Shown here piece by piece: positions 9,683-18,388 of a stretch of 64,000 bases of DNA (positions are counted from its first letter, which is position 1; every line of letters starts with the position of its first letter). The DNA is from Rhizobium mongolense USDA 1844. Its GTDB lineage: Bacteria; Pseudomonadota; Alphaproteobacteria; Rhizobiales; Rhizobiaceae. Below the pieces are notes generated by a model. It saw only the letters and a program-made list of their open reading frames with translations, was not told the DNA's origin and searched no databases. The DNA is taken from NCBI RefSeq assembly GCF_000419765.1, contig NZ_ATTQ01000004.1, forward strand, positions 186,001 to 250,000, read 5' to 3'. Position numbers and translations under genes: made by a program.

Positions 9683-10678
9683 CTATTTTTCGCTGTCCAT
9701 ATGCTGCAATTGCGCATCCGGGTAGCGCGCGCCTGCCGCCGCATCCTTCGGCACGGCGCGTGCGATCGTGTCCATATCATCTGCCGAAAGCTCGACGGCT
9801 CTTGAACCGAGCGCTTCCGTCAGCCGGTCGCGGCGGCGGGCGCCGACGAGCGGGATAATGTCCTTGCCCTGTGCGGCAACCCAGGCGATTGCGATCTGGG
9901 CGACTGAAACCCGCTTTGCCTCAGCGATCTTGCGGAGTTCTTCGACGAGCGCCAGGTTCTGGTCGATATTAGCTTCCTGGAAACGGGGGCTATAACCGCG
10001 AAAATCGCCTTTGCCCGATGCCTGGCCCTTCTGCCAGTGGCCGCTGATCAAGCCGCGCGAGAGCACGCCGTAAGCGGTGATCGAGATGCCGAGTTCGCGG
10101 CAGGTGGGTAGGATTGCATCTTCGATGCCGCGGGAAATCAGTGAATATTCGATCTGAAGATCGACGATCGGATGAACGGCCGCCGCCCTGCGGATCGTGT
10201 CGGCGCCGACTTCGGAAAGGCCGACGTGCCGAACATAGCCGCCCTTGATCATGTCGGCGATCGCGCCGACGGTCTCTTCGATCGGCACGTTCGGGTCGAG
10301 GCGGGCAGGGCGGTAGATGTCGATGTAGTCGACGCCGAGACGCTGCAGCGAGTAGGCAACGAAGTTCTTGAGCGCCGCCGGCCGGCAATCGTAGCCGAGC
10401 CACGTGCCCCGCGGATCGCGGAGCGCTCCGGTCTTGACGCTGATCACGACATTCTCGCGTTTGCGGCCTTTCAGCGCTGCGCCGATCAGCATCTCGTTAT
10501 GGCCCATGCCGTAGAAATCGCCCGTATCCAGCAGGTTGACGCCGGCATCCAGCGCGGCATGGATGGTGGCGATGCCCTCTTCGCGATCCGAAGGGCCATA
10601 CATGCCCGACATACCCATGCAACCGAGGCCGATGGCGGAAACTTCGGGTCCGGTCTTTGCCAAACGATAGGTCTGCAT
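9683..10678 (-). CDS. Aldo/keto reductase
   Basis: A 331-residue (beta/alpha)8 NADPH-dependent oxidoreductase. It starts MQTYRLAKTGPEVSAIGLGC; catalytic D and Y are in LLDTGDFYGMGHNEM, the Lys is in VVISVKTG, and the nucleotide-binding end is IIPLVGARRRDRL. It is typical of the YajO/PLP-dehydrogenase-like AKR group acting on aldehydes. The ATG at 10676-10678 has AGGAGAAAAG in front; the frame is open 28 codons further upstream without family similarity. The neighbouring divergent LysR gene, which probably controlled it once, is a pseudogene. Confidence 0.9.
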   Translation of the reverse strand: MQTYRLAKTGPEVSAIGLGCMGMSGMYGPSDREEGIATIHAALDAGVNLLDTGDFYGMGHNEMLIGAALKGRKRENVVISVKTGALRDPRGTWLGYDCRPAALKNFVAYSLQRLGVDYIDIYRPARLDPNVPIEETVGAIADMIKGGYVRHVGLSEVGADTIRRAAAVHPIVDLQIEYSLISRGIEDAILPTCRELGISITAYGVLSRGLISGHWQKGQASGKGDFRGYSPRFQEANIDQNLALVEELRKIAEAKRVSVAQIAIAWVAAQGKDIIPLVGARRRDRLTEALGSRAVELSADDMDTIARAVPKDAAAGARYPDAQLQHMDSEK

Positions 10679-10789
10679 CTCTTTTCTCCTTTTTCGATAC
10701 CTGAGCGGCATCCTCAGACGTGTTTTACCCGACCGGACTTTGTGCGATAATTCGGATAACATTGAACACCCTGTACGATAATGCGCACA

Positions 10790-11251
10790 ATGGATGACTT
10801 GCCTCTCAGTGATCTGGCTGCCTTCGCCGCCATTGCAAGGAGCGGAGCCTTCGCACGGCAGCCCATGTTGCCAGTGCCATATCGTTGCCGCGTCGCCCGC
10901 CTATCTCGAAAGACGCGGCGTGCCGCAGCACCCGAAGACTATTGGCGCAACGGCGCACGTCTCGACGGGGAGTTCGAGAGCGACGGCGAAACGCTGGTGA
11001 TCCGCCGTCCGGGTCGCTGGTAGCCAACGTCATCGAGATGGAGGTTGGTGGTGCCATCGCCGGCCTCGGCGTCACCGGTCCCTTCGAGGAAGTGCTCGCT
11101 AGCCATTGCACGCGGCGAACTCATGCCGATCATTGAGGCGTGGGTCACCGGATTCTCCGGACCGTTCCTCTATTATGACAGCCGCAGGCACATGCCACCT
11201 GCGCTGCGCGCCTTCGTCGGTTTCGTAAAGGAGCAGCGGCGGCCCGCTTAG
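10790..11251 (+). pseudogene. LysR-family regulator, decayed
   Basis: The start MDDLPLSDLAAFAAIARSGA (10790 on) is the classical LysR N-terminus. After about 24 codons it jumps straight into the effector domain, read in a second frame (CHIVAASPAYLERRGVPQHP). It then continues in other frames to IARGELMPIIEAWVTGFSGP and a last stop at 11249-11251. The DNA-recognition helix and about half of the effector domain are missing, with at least two frameshifts. It is divergent from the aldo/keto reductase gene, the usual position of a LysR regulator and its target. Confidence 0.75.
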
Positions 11252-11409
11252 AATCTCCGTTTGTTCCGCCCGCCGATCAATTTCGCTGGCGGCTTGATCA
11301 AAAACTTTGAAATGTTCACGTATTGTTTCATTTTTCTCGTTGGGCTATGTAACAACCCCGGCGACGAGATCGTCTTTCCAGAAAGCAATCCCCTGTTGAG
11401 AGATGTTCC

Positions 11410-12657
11410 ATGCTCGATCCCAAATTCGTTCGCCGAGGCCTCTTCCTCGTTTTCATGATCCTGTTTTTGGACGTGATCGGCATTGCGATCATCATGCCGG
11501 TGCTGCCCGCCTATCTTGAGGAACTTACCGGCGGAACCATCAGCGATGCCGCACTCGACGGCGGCTGGCTGCTGGTCGTCTATGCCGGCATGCTGTTTTT
11601 GTTCTCGCCGCTGCTTGGCAATCTCAGTGACCGTTTCGGCCGCCGTCCGATCTTGCTTCTCTCCGTGGTGACCTTCGCGATCGACAATCTCATCTGCGCG
11701 GTCGCCACCAGCTTCTGGATGCTTTTTGTCGGCCGGGCGCTCGCAGGCTTCAGCGGCGGCAGCTATGCGACGTGTTCTGCCTATATCGCCGACATCAGCA
11801 ATGACGGGAACCGCGCCAAGAATTTCGGACTGATCGGCATCGCCTTCGGCGTCGGCTTCACGATTGGACCGGTCATTGGCGGTCTACTCGGCGAATTCGG
11901 CCCGCGCGTTCCATTCTTCGGCGCAGCGGCGCTTTCCTTCCTCAATTTCGCTGCGGCCTATTTCCTGTTGCCGGAAACGCTAGACGCCAAGCATCGGCGC
12001 ACTTTCGAATGGAAGCGAGCCAATCCGCTGGGCGCGTTGAAGCAGATGCGCAATTATCCCGGCATCGGCTGGGTCGGCGCCGTCATGTTCCTCTTCTGGC
12101 TGGCACACGCCGTTTATCCGTCCGTCTGGTCCTTCGTTTCGACCTATCGCTACGGCTGGAGCGAAGGCCAAATCGGCCTTTCGCTCGGTATCTACGGCAT
12201 CGGCGCTGCGATCGTCATGGGGCTCGTGCTGCCAAAGATCGTGCCGGTGCTCGGTGAGTGGAAGACCGCCATCGTCGGCCTTTCTTTCTCCGTCGTTGCT
12301 CTGACGGGTTATGCTTTCGCCTGGGAGGGCTGGGTCGTCTACACGGTCATCATTCTGACCGTGATGGAAAACGTCGCCGATCCGCCGCTTCGCAGCATCG
12401 CCGCCGGCAAGGTGCCGCCATCCGCGCAGGGCGAATTGCAGGGAGCGCTGACCAGCCTCAGCAGCATTACGACGATCGCCGGCCCGCTGATCTTCACGCA
12501 GATGTTCGGCTATTTCACCGGGCCGGATGCTCCAGTGACCTTTGCCGGTGCTCCCTACCTGCTCGCCGCCTTCTTTATTCTCTCGGCGGCCCTGGTGTTC
12601 CTCGCGAAGGTCCGGACACCGAAACCTTCGGAAGCCTTGGAGGCGCCGGCGCAATGA
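11410..12657 (+). CDS. MFS exporter, TetA-like (TCR/Tet family)
   Basis: A 415-residue 12-helix major-facilitator transporter. It has TetA-type blocks: FLDVIGIAIIMPVLPAYLEE in helix 1, antiporter motif A (GNLSDRFGRRPILLLS) between helices 2 and 3, and GIAFGVGFTIGPVIGGLLG (motif C) in helix 5. Proteins of this class export tetracyclines or other hydrophobic drugs in exchange for protons, but many chromosomal rhizobial copies do not confer tetracycline resistance. No tetR-like repressor lies beside it. Upstream 11252-11409 is AT-richer and non-coding. Confidence 0.85.
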   Translation: MLDPKFVRRGLFLVFMILFLDVIGIAIIMPVLPAYLEELTGGTISDAALDGGWLLVVYAGMLFLFSPLLGNLSDRFGRRPILLLSVVTFAIDNLICAVATSFWMLFVGRALAGFSGGSYATCSAYIADISNDGNRAKNFGLIGIAFGVGFTIGPVIGGLLGEFGPRVPFFGAAALSFLNFAAAYFLLPETLDAKHRRTFEWKRANPLGALKQMRNYPGIGWVGAVMFLFWLAHAVYPSVWSFVSTYRYGWSEGQIGLSLGIYGIGAAIVMGLVLPKIVPVLGEWKTAIVGLSFSVVALTGYAFAWEGWVVYTVIILTVMENVADPPLRSIAAGKVPPSAQGELQGALTSLSSITTIAGPLIFTQMFGYFTGPDAPVTFAGAPYLLAAFFILSAALVFLAKVRTPKPSEALEAPAQ

Positions 12658-12797
12658 GCTATCAGAATTCGTGATGATGTGATGAATTTTTCATCATCTG
12701 CCTCTTTTGGGGTGGCTCTTTGCGGGCCTTTGATCTAAGGCCCGGTATTGCCGCGAAATGCGGCCTGAACTGATTCAACCAAACAGGAATGGCTCTG

Positions 12798-14201
12798 ATG
12801 GACGCGCCGATCGACGTGCACAGGCTTGCGCCGCAAACCGACAATCACTGGGGTGCGCATTTCCGCGCCACGTTGTCGCTCGGCATTCCGTTCATCGGCG
12901 CACAGCTTGCCCAGCTTGGCATCAATACCACGGACGTGATGATCGTCGGCCGCCTTGGCGCCGAGAATCTGGCTGCCATGGTGCTATCGGCGCAGTTTCT
13001 GTTCACGATCCTGATTTTCGGTTCGGGCTTTGCCATTGCGGTTATCCCGATGGTCGCGCAGGCTTACGGCCGGGGCGATGTCGTCACCGTTCGTCGCTCG
13101 ATGCGCATGGGCCTTTGGATGGTCACACTCTATTGGCTGGTCATGCAGCCGGCCTTCTTTTATGCCGAGGAGATATTGCTCGCCGCTGGCCAGAAGCCGG
13201 AAGTGGCCAAGCTTGCGCACGGCTATATCCTGATCGGCCATTTCGGCGTGCTGCCGGGGCTGCTCTACAATGTTGTGCGCGCGCTCGTCAGCGCGATCGG
13301 CAAGGCTGCCGTCGTCCTCAATGTGACCATTGCCATGCTGGTTATAAACGCGATCTTCGCCTACGCCCTCGTCCTCGGTCATTTTGGTTTTCCGGCAATG
13401 GGCCTTCAGGGCGCTGCGATCGTCTCGGTCGCAGTGCAGACTGCGGGCTTTATCTTCATCCTCGCCTATGTGCAGATGAGGCAGGAGACGCGGCGTTACG
13501 AGATCCTGGTGCGTTTCTGGCGGCCGGATTGGCACGCGCTTTGGGACGTCGTTCGTCTCGGTCTGCCGATCAGCGTGACCATTCTTGCGGAAGTCAGCCT
13601 CTTTACAGTTGCCTCGCTGCTGATGGGTTACATCGGCACGATTGAGCTTGCGGCACATGGCATTGCGCTCCAATGGGCGTCGATCGCCTTCATGATCCCA
13701 CTCGGCCTCTCGCAGGCCGCAACCGTCCGCGTCGGCATTGCGCACGGGCAGGGGGACCATTCCGCTCTGGTTCGCGCCTCGATCGCGGTACTGATCATCG
13801 CGGCGGCGATCTCCGGTATCGGCGGCGTGCTTTTTGCCATCATGCCCGAATTTCTCGGCAGCTGGTTCCTGGACGTCAATTCGCCGGAAGCGCCGCAGGT
13901 CCTGGCTTACGCCGGTCCGCTCATCGTCGTTGCCGGTCTCTTCCAGCTCGTCGACGGCATGCAGGCGGTTGCCAATGGTTTGCTGCGCGGCCTCAAGGAT
14001 GCGCGTGTGCCGATGATCATGGCGCTGATTGCCTACTGGCCGATCGGATTCTTCCTTGCCTGGTTCTTCGCTTTCCCGATGGGCTTCGGCGGCGTCGGCA
14101 TCTGGTTCGGTTTTCTCGTCGGCCTTGCGGCTGCCGCGGTCATGCTCTGCGCGCGTTTCTACATTCTCGTGCGTCACGAGGGGGAAATGGCCGGCGCCTG
14201 A
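12798..14201 (+). CDS. MATE family efflux transporter (NorM-like)
   Basis: About 467 residues with the two six-helix halves of the MATE family. The first half starts RATLSLGIPFIGAQLAQLGI, followed by TTDVMIVGRLGAENLAA; the second half begins GLPISVTILAEVSLFTVASL. MATE proteins export cationic drugs and metabolites using Na+ or H+. Two ATGs are possible, 12789 and 12798; the second is better spaced from AGGA (12784-12787). The spacer 12658-12788 holds two small hairpins, TGATGAA/TTCATCA and GGGCCTT/AAGGCCC, the first of which may end the upstream MFS transcript. Confidence 0.92.
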   Translation: MDAPIDVHRLAPQTDNHWGAHFRATLSLGIPFIGAQLAQLGINTTDVMIVGRLGAENLAAMVLSAQFLFTILIFGSGFAIAVIPMVAQAYGRGDVVTVRRSMRMGLWMVTLYWLVMQPAFFYAEEILLAAGQKPEVAKLAHGYILIGHFGVLPGLLYNVVRALVSAIGKAAVVLNVTIAMLVINAIFAYALVLGHFGFPAMGLQGAAIVSVAVQTAGFIFILAYVQMRQETRRYEILVRFWRPDWHALWDVVRLGLPISVTILAEVSLFTVASLLMGYIGTIELAAHGIALQWASIAFMIPLGLSQAATVRVGIAHGQGDHSALVRASIAVLIIAAAISGIGGVLFAIMPEFLGSWFLDVNSPEAPQVLAYAGPLIVVAGLFQLVDGMQAVANGLLRGLKDARVPMIMALIAYWPIGFFLAWFFAFPMGFGGVGIWFGFLVGLAAAAVMLCARFYILVRHEGEMAGA

Positions 14202-14217
14202 GCCGGCCATTCGATCG

Positions 14218-14538
14218 TCAAGCTGCAACCGGCTTGTAATTGGCGATGTCGGCACGGATACCGAGTCGCGTGAAAAGCGCCTGAGGATCGAAGTTTCGCG
14301 CCCGGTGCGCCGCCTGGACGGCGGCCTTTACCCGCTCGACGACCTCGGCGCTTTCCCATTCGGCAATCGTCACGAAATTGAATTCGCCCGGCCCCGATAC
14401 CTGCTCCAGTACCGTGTGCCGGATGAAGCCTTCCTGGGCCTGCAGCACCTCGTGCGTCCTCAACACATTGATCAGAAACTCCTCGCGTGCCTCCTCCGGC
14501 ACAGCAAACTTGTCCACGCGATAAAAAGCGCCGTTCAT
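14218..14538 (-). CDS. Antibiotic-biosynthesis-monooxygenase (ABM) domain protein
   Basis: A 106-residue protein (MNGAFYRVDKFAVPEEAREE) with the ferredoxin-like dimeric alpha/beta-barrel pattern of ABM/YgiN proteins, including HTVLEQVSGPGEFNFVTIAE in the middle. Members include quinol monooxygenases and heme-degrading enzymes, but heme ligands cannot be judged from sequence. The start at 14536-14538 places AAGGAG (14545-14550 on the complement) about 6 nt upstream; the two in-frame ATGs before it are too close to that site. It is convergent with the MATE gene (16-bp gap). Confidence 0.8.
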   Translation of the reverse strand: MNGAFYRVDKFAVPEEAREEFLINVLRTHEVLQAQEGFIRHTVLEQVSGPGEFNFVTIAEWESAEVVERVKAAVQAAHRARNFDPQALFTRLGIRADIANYKPVAA

Positions 14539-14618
14539 CACCATCTCCTTGGTTGTCGATGTCACGGCAATCGGTCTAGTTCCTCAAGTTAAGTTTAGGT
14601 CAAGCGCCAGGTAAAAGA

Positions 14619-14645
14619 AAAGCCCGCGGCAGGCGGGCTTTCGTT
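14619..14645 (-). terminator. Intrinsic terminator of carA
   Basis: The perfect 9-bp stem AAAGCCCGC (14619-14627) / GCGGGCTTT (14633-14641) has a 5-nt loop. On the minus strand it is followed by a U-rich run (TTTTCTTTTAC). It lies just after the carA stop and before the ABM gene, so carA is probably the last gene of its transcript. Confidence 0.8.
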
Positions 14646-14662
14646 CGGCTGACGACTGCGTG

Positions 14663-15874
14663 TCAACGCTCGGCGAGCGCTGCTTCGCCTTTCTTTCCGC
14701 GCACCATGTTGATGAAGCGGCGGAAGAGGTAATGGCTGTCCTGCGGGCCGGGAGAGGCTTCCGGATGGTGCTGGACGGAGAAGATCTGCTTGCCGGCGAC
14801 GCGCAGGCCACAATTGGTGCCGTCGAAGAGGGAAACGTGAGTCTCCTCAACGCCTTCCGGCAGCGACTTCGTGTCGACCGCAAAGCCGTGGTTCATCGAG
14901 ACGATCTCGACCTTGCCGGTCGTATGGTCTTTCACTGGGTGGTTGGCGCCATGATGGCCCTGGTGCATCTTTTCGGTCTTTGCGCCGAGCGCGAGCCCCA
15001 GCATCTGGTGGCCGAGGCAGATGCCGAAGACAGGGATATCCGTCTTGATCAGCTTCCGGATTACCGGCACGGCATATTCGCCGGTTGCCGCCGGATCGCC
15101 CGGGCCGTTCGACAGGAAGATGCCGTCCGGCTGCATGGCAAGCACGTCCTCGGCGCTCGTCGTTGCCGGAACGACCGTGACCTTGCAGTCGAGGCCTGCA
15201 AAGAGGCGCAGGATGTTGCGCTTCACGCCGTAATCGAGGCAGACGACATGGTATTTCGCCTTGTCGGCGGCAAGTTCTGCGTAGCCTTCGTTCCAGATCC
15301 AAGGCGTCTGCGCCCATTGCGACGACTGGCCGGAGGAGGCGATCTTGGCGAGATCGAGGCCCTCGAGGCCGCTCCAGGCCTTGGCTTCCGCCTTTAGGGT
15401 TTCAAGGTCGAAGACGCCGTTCGGGTCATGAGCAATCACCGCATTCGGTGCGCCGTTCTCGCGGATCCAGGCGGTGAGCGCGCGAGTGTCGATGCCGCAG
15501 AGGCCGATGACGCCGCGGGACTTCAGCCAGGCATCGAGATGCTTTGCGGCCCGGTAGTTGGAGGGCTCGGTGATGTCGGCCTTGAAGATGACGCCGACCG
15601 CGCCGTGGCGCGCTGCCGGCGTCAGGTCTTCGATGTCTTCATCATTCGTGCCGATATTGCCGATATGCGGGAAGGTGAAGGTGACGATCTGGCCGAGATA
15701 GGAGGGGTCGGTCAGAATTTCTTCGTAGCCGGTCAGCGCCGTGTTGAAGACCACTTCGGCCTGGACCTTGCCGGTGGCGCCGATACCCTTGCCTTCGATC
15801 ACGGTTCCATCTGCCAGAACGAGCAGGGCGGTCGGCTTTTCGGTTGTCCAGGGTGCTGTCGCGGTCATCTTCAT
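14663..15874 (-). CDS. carA: Carbamoyl-phosphate synthase small subunit
   Basis: A 403-residue glutamine amidotransferase subunit. The N-terminal CPSase domain shows VVFNTALTGYEEILTDPSYL. The C-terminal class I GATase has the nucleophile motif PVFGICLGHQMLGLALGAKT (Cys in GICLGHQ) and the His-Glu end FSVQHHPEASPGPQDSHYLF. It hydrolyses glutamine and channels ammonia to CarB for arginine and pyrimidine synthesis. The usual family length is 380-400, so it is intact. It is transcribed alone with its own terminator and is about 8 kb from carB, as in other rhizobia. Confidence 0.98.
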   Translation of the reverse strand: MKMTATAPWTTEKPTALLVLADGTVIEGKGIGATGKVQAEVVFNTALTGYEEILTDPSYLGQIVTFTFPHIGNIGTNDEDIEDLTPAARHGAVGVIFKADITEPSNYRAAKHLDAWLKSRGVIGLCGIDTRALTAWIRENGAPNAVIAHDPNGVFDLETLKAEAKAWSGLEGLDLAKIASSGQSSQWAQTPWIWNEGYAELAADKAKYHVVCLDYGVKRNILRLFAGLDCKVTVVPATTSAEDVLAMQPDGIFLSNGPGDPAATGEYAVPVIRKLIKTDIPVFGICLGHQMLGLALGAKTEKMHQGHHGANHPVKDHTTGKVEIVSMNHGFAVDTKSLPEGVEETHVSLFDGTNCGLRVAGKQIFSVQHHPEASPGPQDSHYLFRRFINMVRGKKGEAALAER

Positions 15875-16140
15875 CCCGTTTCCGGCAGGTCCTGACGTCT
15901 TGGGGGCCGTCAGACTGCCATTTGTGTTCGCAAGCGTATGGGCGCAGCTTGTCGCAGCGCATCTCAGGCCTGATCACGAATTTTGGTGCAGGTGGCGGTA
16001 GATAGCCGCGCTGTGCCCCGGCGTCAATCTTTCTAGCGTGGATCGGCGGCCTTTTCCTTCGCTTTCTCGCGCAGATATCGCAATTTATTTGATCCCTGCC
16101 ATCGGGCTGGTTTATGAAGCGCCATTCAACAGGAGTGAAG

Positions 16141-16596
16141 ATGATGCTGCGCGATCAGGTCGCCACCGCGCTCAAGGACGCGATGAAATCCAAGAATGCC
16201 GAACGGCTCTCGACCGTCCGCCTGATCCAGGCGGCGATCAAGGACCGCGATATCGCCAATCGCGGCACAGGCAAAGGCGAGGCTCCGGATGACGAGATTC
16301 TGCAGATCCTCGCCAAGATGGTGAAGCAACGCGACGAATCGGCAAAGATCTACGAAGAGAACGCCCGTCCCGAACTTGCTGCCAAAGAGCGTGCCGAGAT
16401 CACTGTGATCCAGGACTTCCTGCCGAAGCAGCTTTCGGACTCCGAAGTGCGGGCGAATATCGCTGCCATCATCAAGGAGACCGCCGCCGAGGGGCCGAAG
16501 GACATGGGGAAGGTCATGGCGGCGCTCAAGGAACGCTATGCCGGCCAAATGGACTTCGCCAAGGCGTCAGGCACGGTCAAGGAACTGCTGAAATAG
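16141..16596 (+). CDS. GatB/YqeY domain protein
   Basis: A 151-residue protein (MMLRDQVATALKDAMKSKNA) of the YqeY family, which resembles the tRNA-binding tail of GatB of the amidotransferase complex. Family blocks visible are RLIQAAIKDRD, QDFLPKQLSD and MGKVMAALKERYAGQMDFAK. Its exact role is not known. The ATG at 16141 follows ACAGGAGTGAAG. It ends 3 bp from the end of the convergent hypothetical gene. Between carA and this gene (15875-16140) only promoter-type spacer is seen. Confidence 0.9.
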   Translation: MMLRDQVATALKDAMKSKNAERLSTVRLIQAAIKDRDIANRGTGKGEAPDDEILQILAKMVKQRDESAKIYEENARPELAAKERAEITVIQDFLPKQLSDSEVRANIAAIIKETAAEGPKDMGKVMAALKERYAGQMDFAKASGTVKELLK

Positions 16597-16599
16597 GCT

Positions 16600-17457
16600 C
16601 TATGCAGCCGGGCCGAGCACTGCCTCGGCCGCAGCATCGACGACCGCGAATTTCGCGGCCTGATAATTCCAGTATTCGAGAATGAAGCCGCGCGAGAGCC
16701 AGAGATCGCCCTTGCGCGGCGGCTCCTCCCAGCCGATGCTTCCCATTTCGGCGGCCTGTGAAAGCAGGCGCTTCAGGTGCGTATTCGAAATCATGAATTG
16801 CGCACGGATTTCGCCAAGTGATACGGGACCAAGAGTCGTGCGCTCCTTCGACCGATCGAAGCCCGGCAGGCGCGACATCAGATAATCCATGACCAGCCCG
16901 CCCGAATTTGCCCAGTTGAAGAGATTGAAAGTGCTGCCAGGGTCGCGCACGGCATCGGTTTCGATGATCGCCTTGGCGATCAGCGGTTGGATTTTGCCGA
17001 TGGTTGAAAGATCCGCGCTTGCCCGCTCGAGGCGTTTCCCGCCATCGAGTCCGTCGAGGATGGACAGATGGGCGAGCAGCCACTTCAGGAAATGCTGTTC
17101 GGCCGTTTCCGTCGGCTCAAGCAGCCGCGTGCGGCGATCGCTCTGACCGCTTGCCGGCTTCAGGAAGCGATAAGCAAGCATTTCCTGCATGAAAGCGGCA
17201 GCGGTATTGCGGCTGGCAATCTTGTTGGCGACGACGAATTCGACAAAGCGGCCGGAATAAAGCCCTTTCTTTATGCCGTCGGGATAGCCGTAGTGCAGCG
17301 CAAATCCGGCATGCGCCATCAGCCAGCGCTGCTGTGCGGCAAAGATCGAGGCAATGCGCGGGCTTTCGCGATAGATCGCAAGCATCTCATTGGCGCAGAG
17401 TAACACTGCTTCAAAAAAACGATCATCGGCTGCAAGTTTTTCTGCGGTAATAGACAT
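16600..17457 (-). CDS. Conserved hypothetical protein (285 aa), possible winged-helix C-terminus
   Basis: I do not recognise a named family. The start MSITAEKLAADDRFFEAVLL (17455-17457) looks natural; the frame extends 23 codons upstream with less convincing composition. The protein is helix-rich with no membrane segment. A section near residues 200-250 (VSLGEIRAQFMISNTHLKRL, then LSQAAEMGSIGWEE) reads like a helix-turn-helix or winged-helix fold, and an earlier part (SRNTAAAFMQEMLAYRFLKP) could be a second such unit, so a regulator is possible. It is convergent with the yqeY gene. Confidence 0.7.
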   Translation of the reverse strand: MSITAEKLAADDRFFEAVLLCANEMLAIYRESPRIASIFAAQQRWLMAHAGFALHYGYPDGIKKGLYSGRFVEFVVANKIASRNTAAAFMQEMLAYRFLKPASGQSDRRTRLLEPTETAEQHFLKWLLAHLSILDGLDGGKRLERASADLSTIGKIQPLIAKAIIETDAVRDPGSTFNLFNWANSGGLVMDYLMSRLPGFDRSKERTTLGPVSLGEIRAQFMISNTHLKRLLSQAAEMGSIGWEEPPRKGDLWLSRGFILEYWNYQAAKFAVVDAAAEAVLGPAA

Positions 17458-17583
17458 CCAACATTCCAGGCGGGCACACGTATTCCATCTGTTACGAAGG
17501 ACGCGCCTGTCAATGTTACTTTGCACAAGGATGCTGGAAAATTCCGATGGTCAGTTAACCGAGAAGGTTAAAGCCCAAAAGTA

Positions 17584-17618
17584 AAGAAGGCAGGAGCTGG
17601 GGGCGCTCCTGCCTTCTT
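17584..17618. terminator. Strong 14-bp stem terminator-like hairpin with no assigned gene
   Basis: AAGAAGGCAGGAGC (17584-17597) pairs perfectly with GCTCCTGCCTTCTT (17605-17618) around a 7-nt loop. T-rich sequence follows on the plus side (TTGCTCTTTG), and TTCTTTACTTTT on the minus side. It lies in the 17,458-18,027 gap, far from any gene reading toward it, so the transcript it ends is unknown. The remainder of the gap shows no convincing ORF. Confidence 0.6.
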
Positions 17619-18027
17619 GCTCTTTGCTTGTCGCTGGCGACGCAGGCCGAAACCCAAACCAGCGGCGTATTTGCAAAGGCACCCTTGCGAGGCGGCGCCG
17701 GGGGTAGGGATGGAGCCTCGCTCGGGGATCGCTTGTTGGGATGGAGCGTATTGCCATGCAGCAGAGGATTCAAATTACAAAAATATAATAATTCGATCGT
17801 GAGCTTGTTGCATGCGAATGAACGGTGCGCACGGACAACGCCAAGCCTATCCCGCGATCTTCTTATGTGCGCACTAATCGATTGATAAACAAGGAATTTT
17901 TGTTCGTCGTGAGGCGTGTCTTGCCGCGAGCCTGTTTGGTCTGTTTGGAAGGCGGACCGGCGGTCGGCGTGCGCAGTTGTCGCACCCTCGGCTGCAACCT
18001 CTCATGCTTTTTTGATTGTTTTTTTTG

Positions 18028-18234
18028 TTATTTTGGGAGTCGATCGTTCAAAGCTTTCTGCTGCTGGACATAGTGGCACAGGACGGCGTTGATGCGAGTT
18101 TGATAGCCCTTGCCGCTTGCCTGGAAGAAATCGAATACTTCCTGGTCATCCAGCCGAATACAGGGATTCTTGGCGCGCTCAATGTCCTCGTCGGTTATGG
18201 CGAAGGACGAGAACTGCTTCTGAACGGGCTCCAT
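18028..18234 (-). CDS. BrnA-like (DUF4415-type) antitoxin, orphan
   Basis: A 68-residue product from the ATG at 18232-18234 (79 from an upstream GTG at 18267). The C-terminal text QEVFDFFQASGKGYQTRINA is the BrnA/DUF4415 signature (hhxxhhxxGKGYQTRINAxLRxYV), a ribbon-helix-helix DNA-binding tail. The front part (FAITDEDIERAKNPCIRLDD) matches the BrnA N-terminal linker. BrnA normally neutralises the RNase toxin BrnT, encoded just upstream. No BrnT-like frame is visible on either side, so this is an orphan antitoxin-like regulator. Neither start has a strong ribosome-binding site. Confidence 0.65.
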   Translation of the reverse strand: MEPVQKQFSSFAITDEDIERAKNPCIRLDDQEVFDFFQASGKGYQTRINAVLCHYVQQQKALNDRLPK

Positions 18235-18388
18235 GCTGCATCTAAAAGTTCGATTGCTTCTGGGCACGCATGCGTCGCCGTCTATACAAACTCGAGGGCG
18301 TCAAGCCTGTGAATAGCGCGTCTTTCCGCCGAAGTTCATGGCAGGTCCCGCCAAACCTGCGTATATGATGGTTCGCCAAGAGGTTCAT

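Noticed and set aside
11410..12657. Calling the MFS exporter a tetracycline-resistance gene tetA
   Set aside because: It has the TetA-like motifs but no tetR partner, and chromosomal family members often export other compounds.
12984..14255. 423-codon minus-strand frame opposite the MATE gene
   Set aside because: Very rich in Arg, Asp and His, as typical shadow translations of hydrophobic membrane proteins; no motif.
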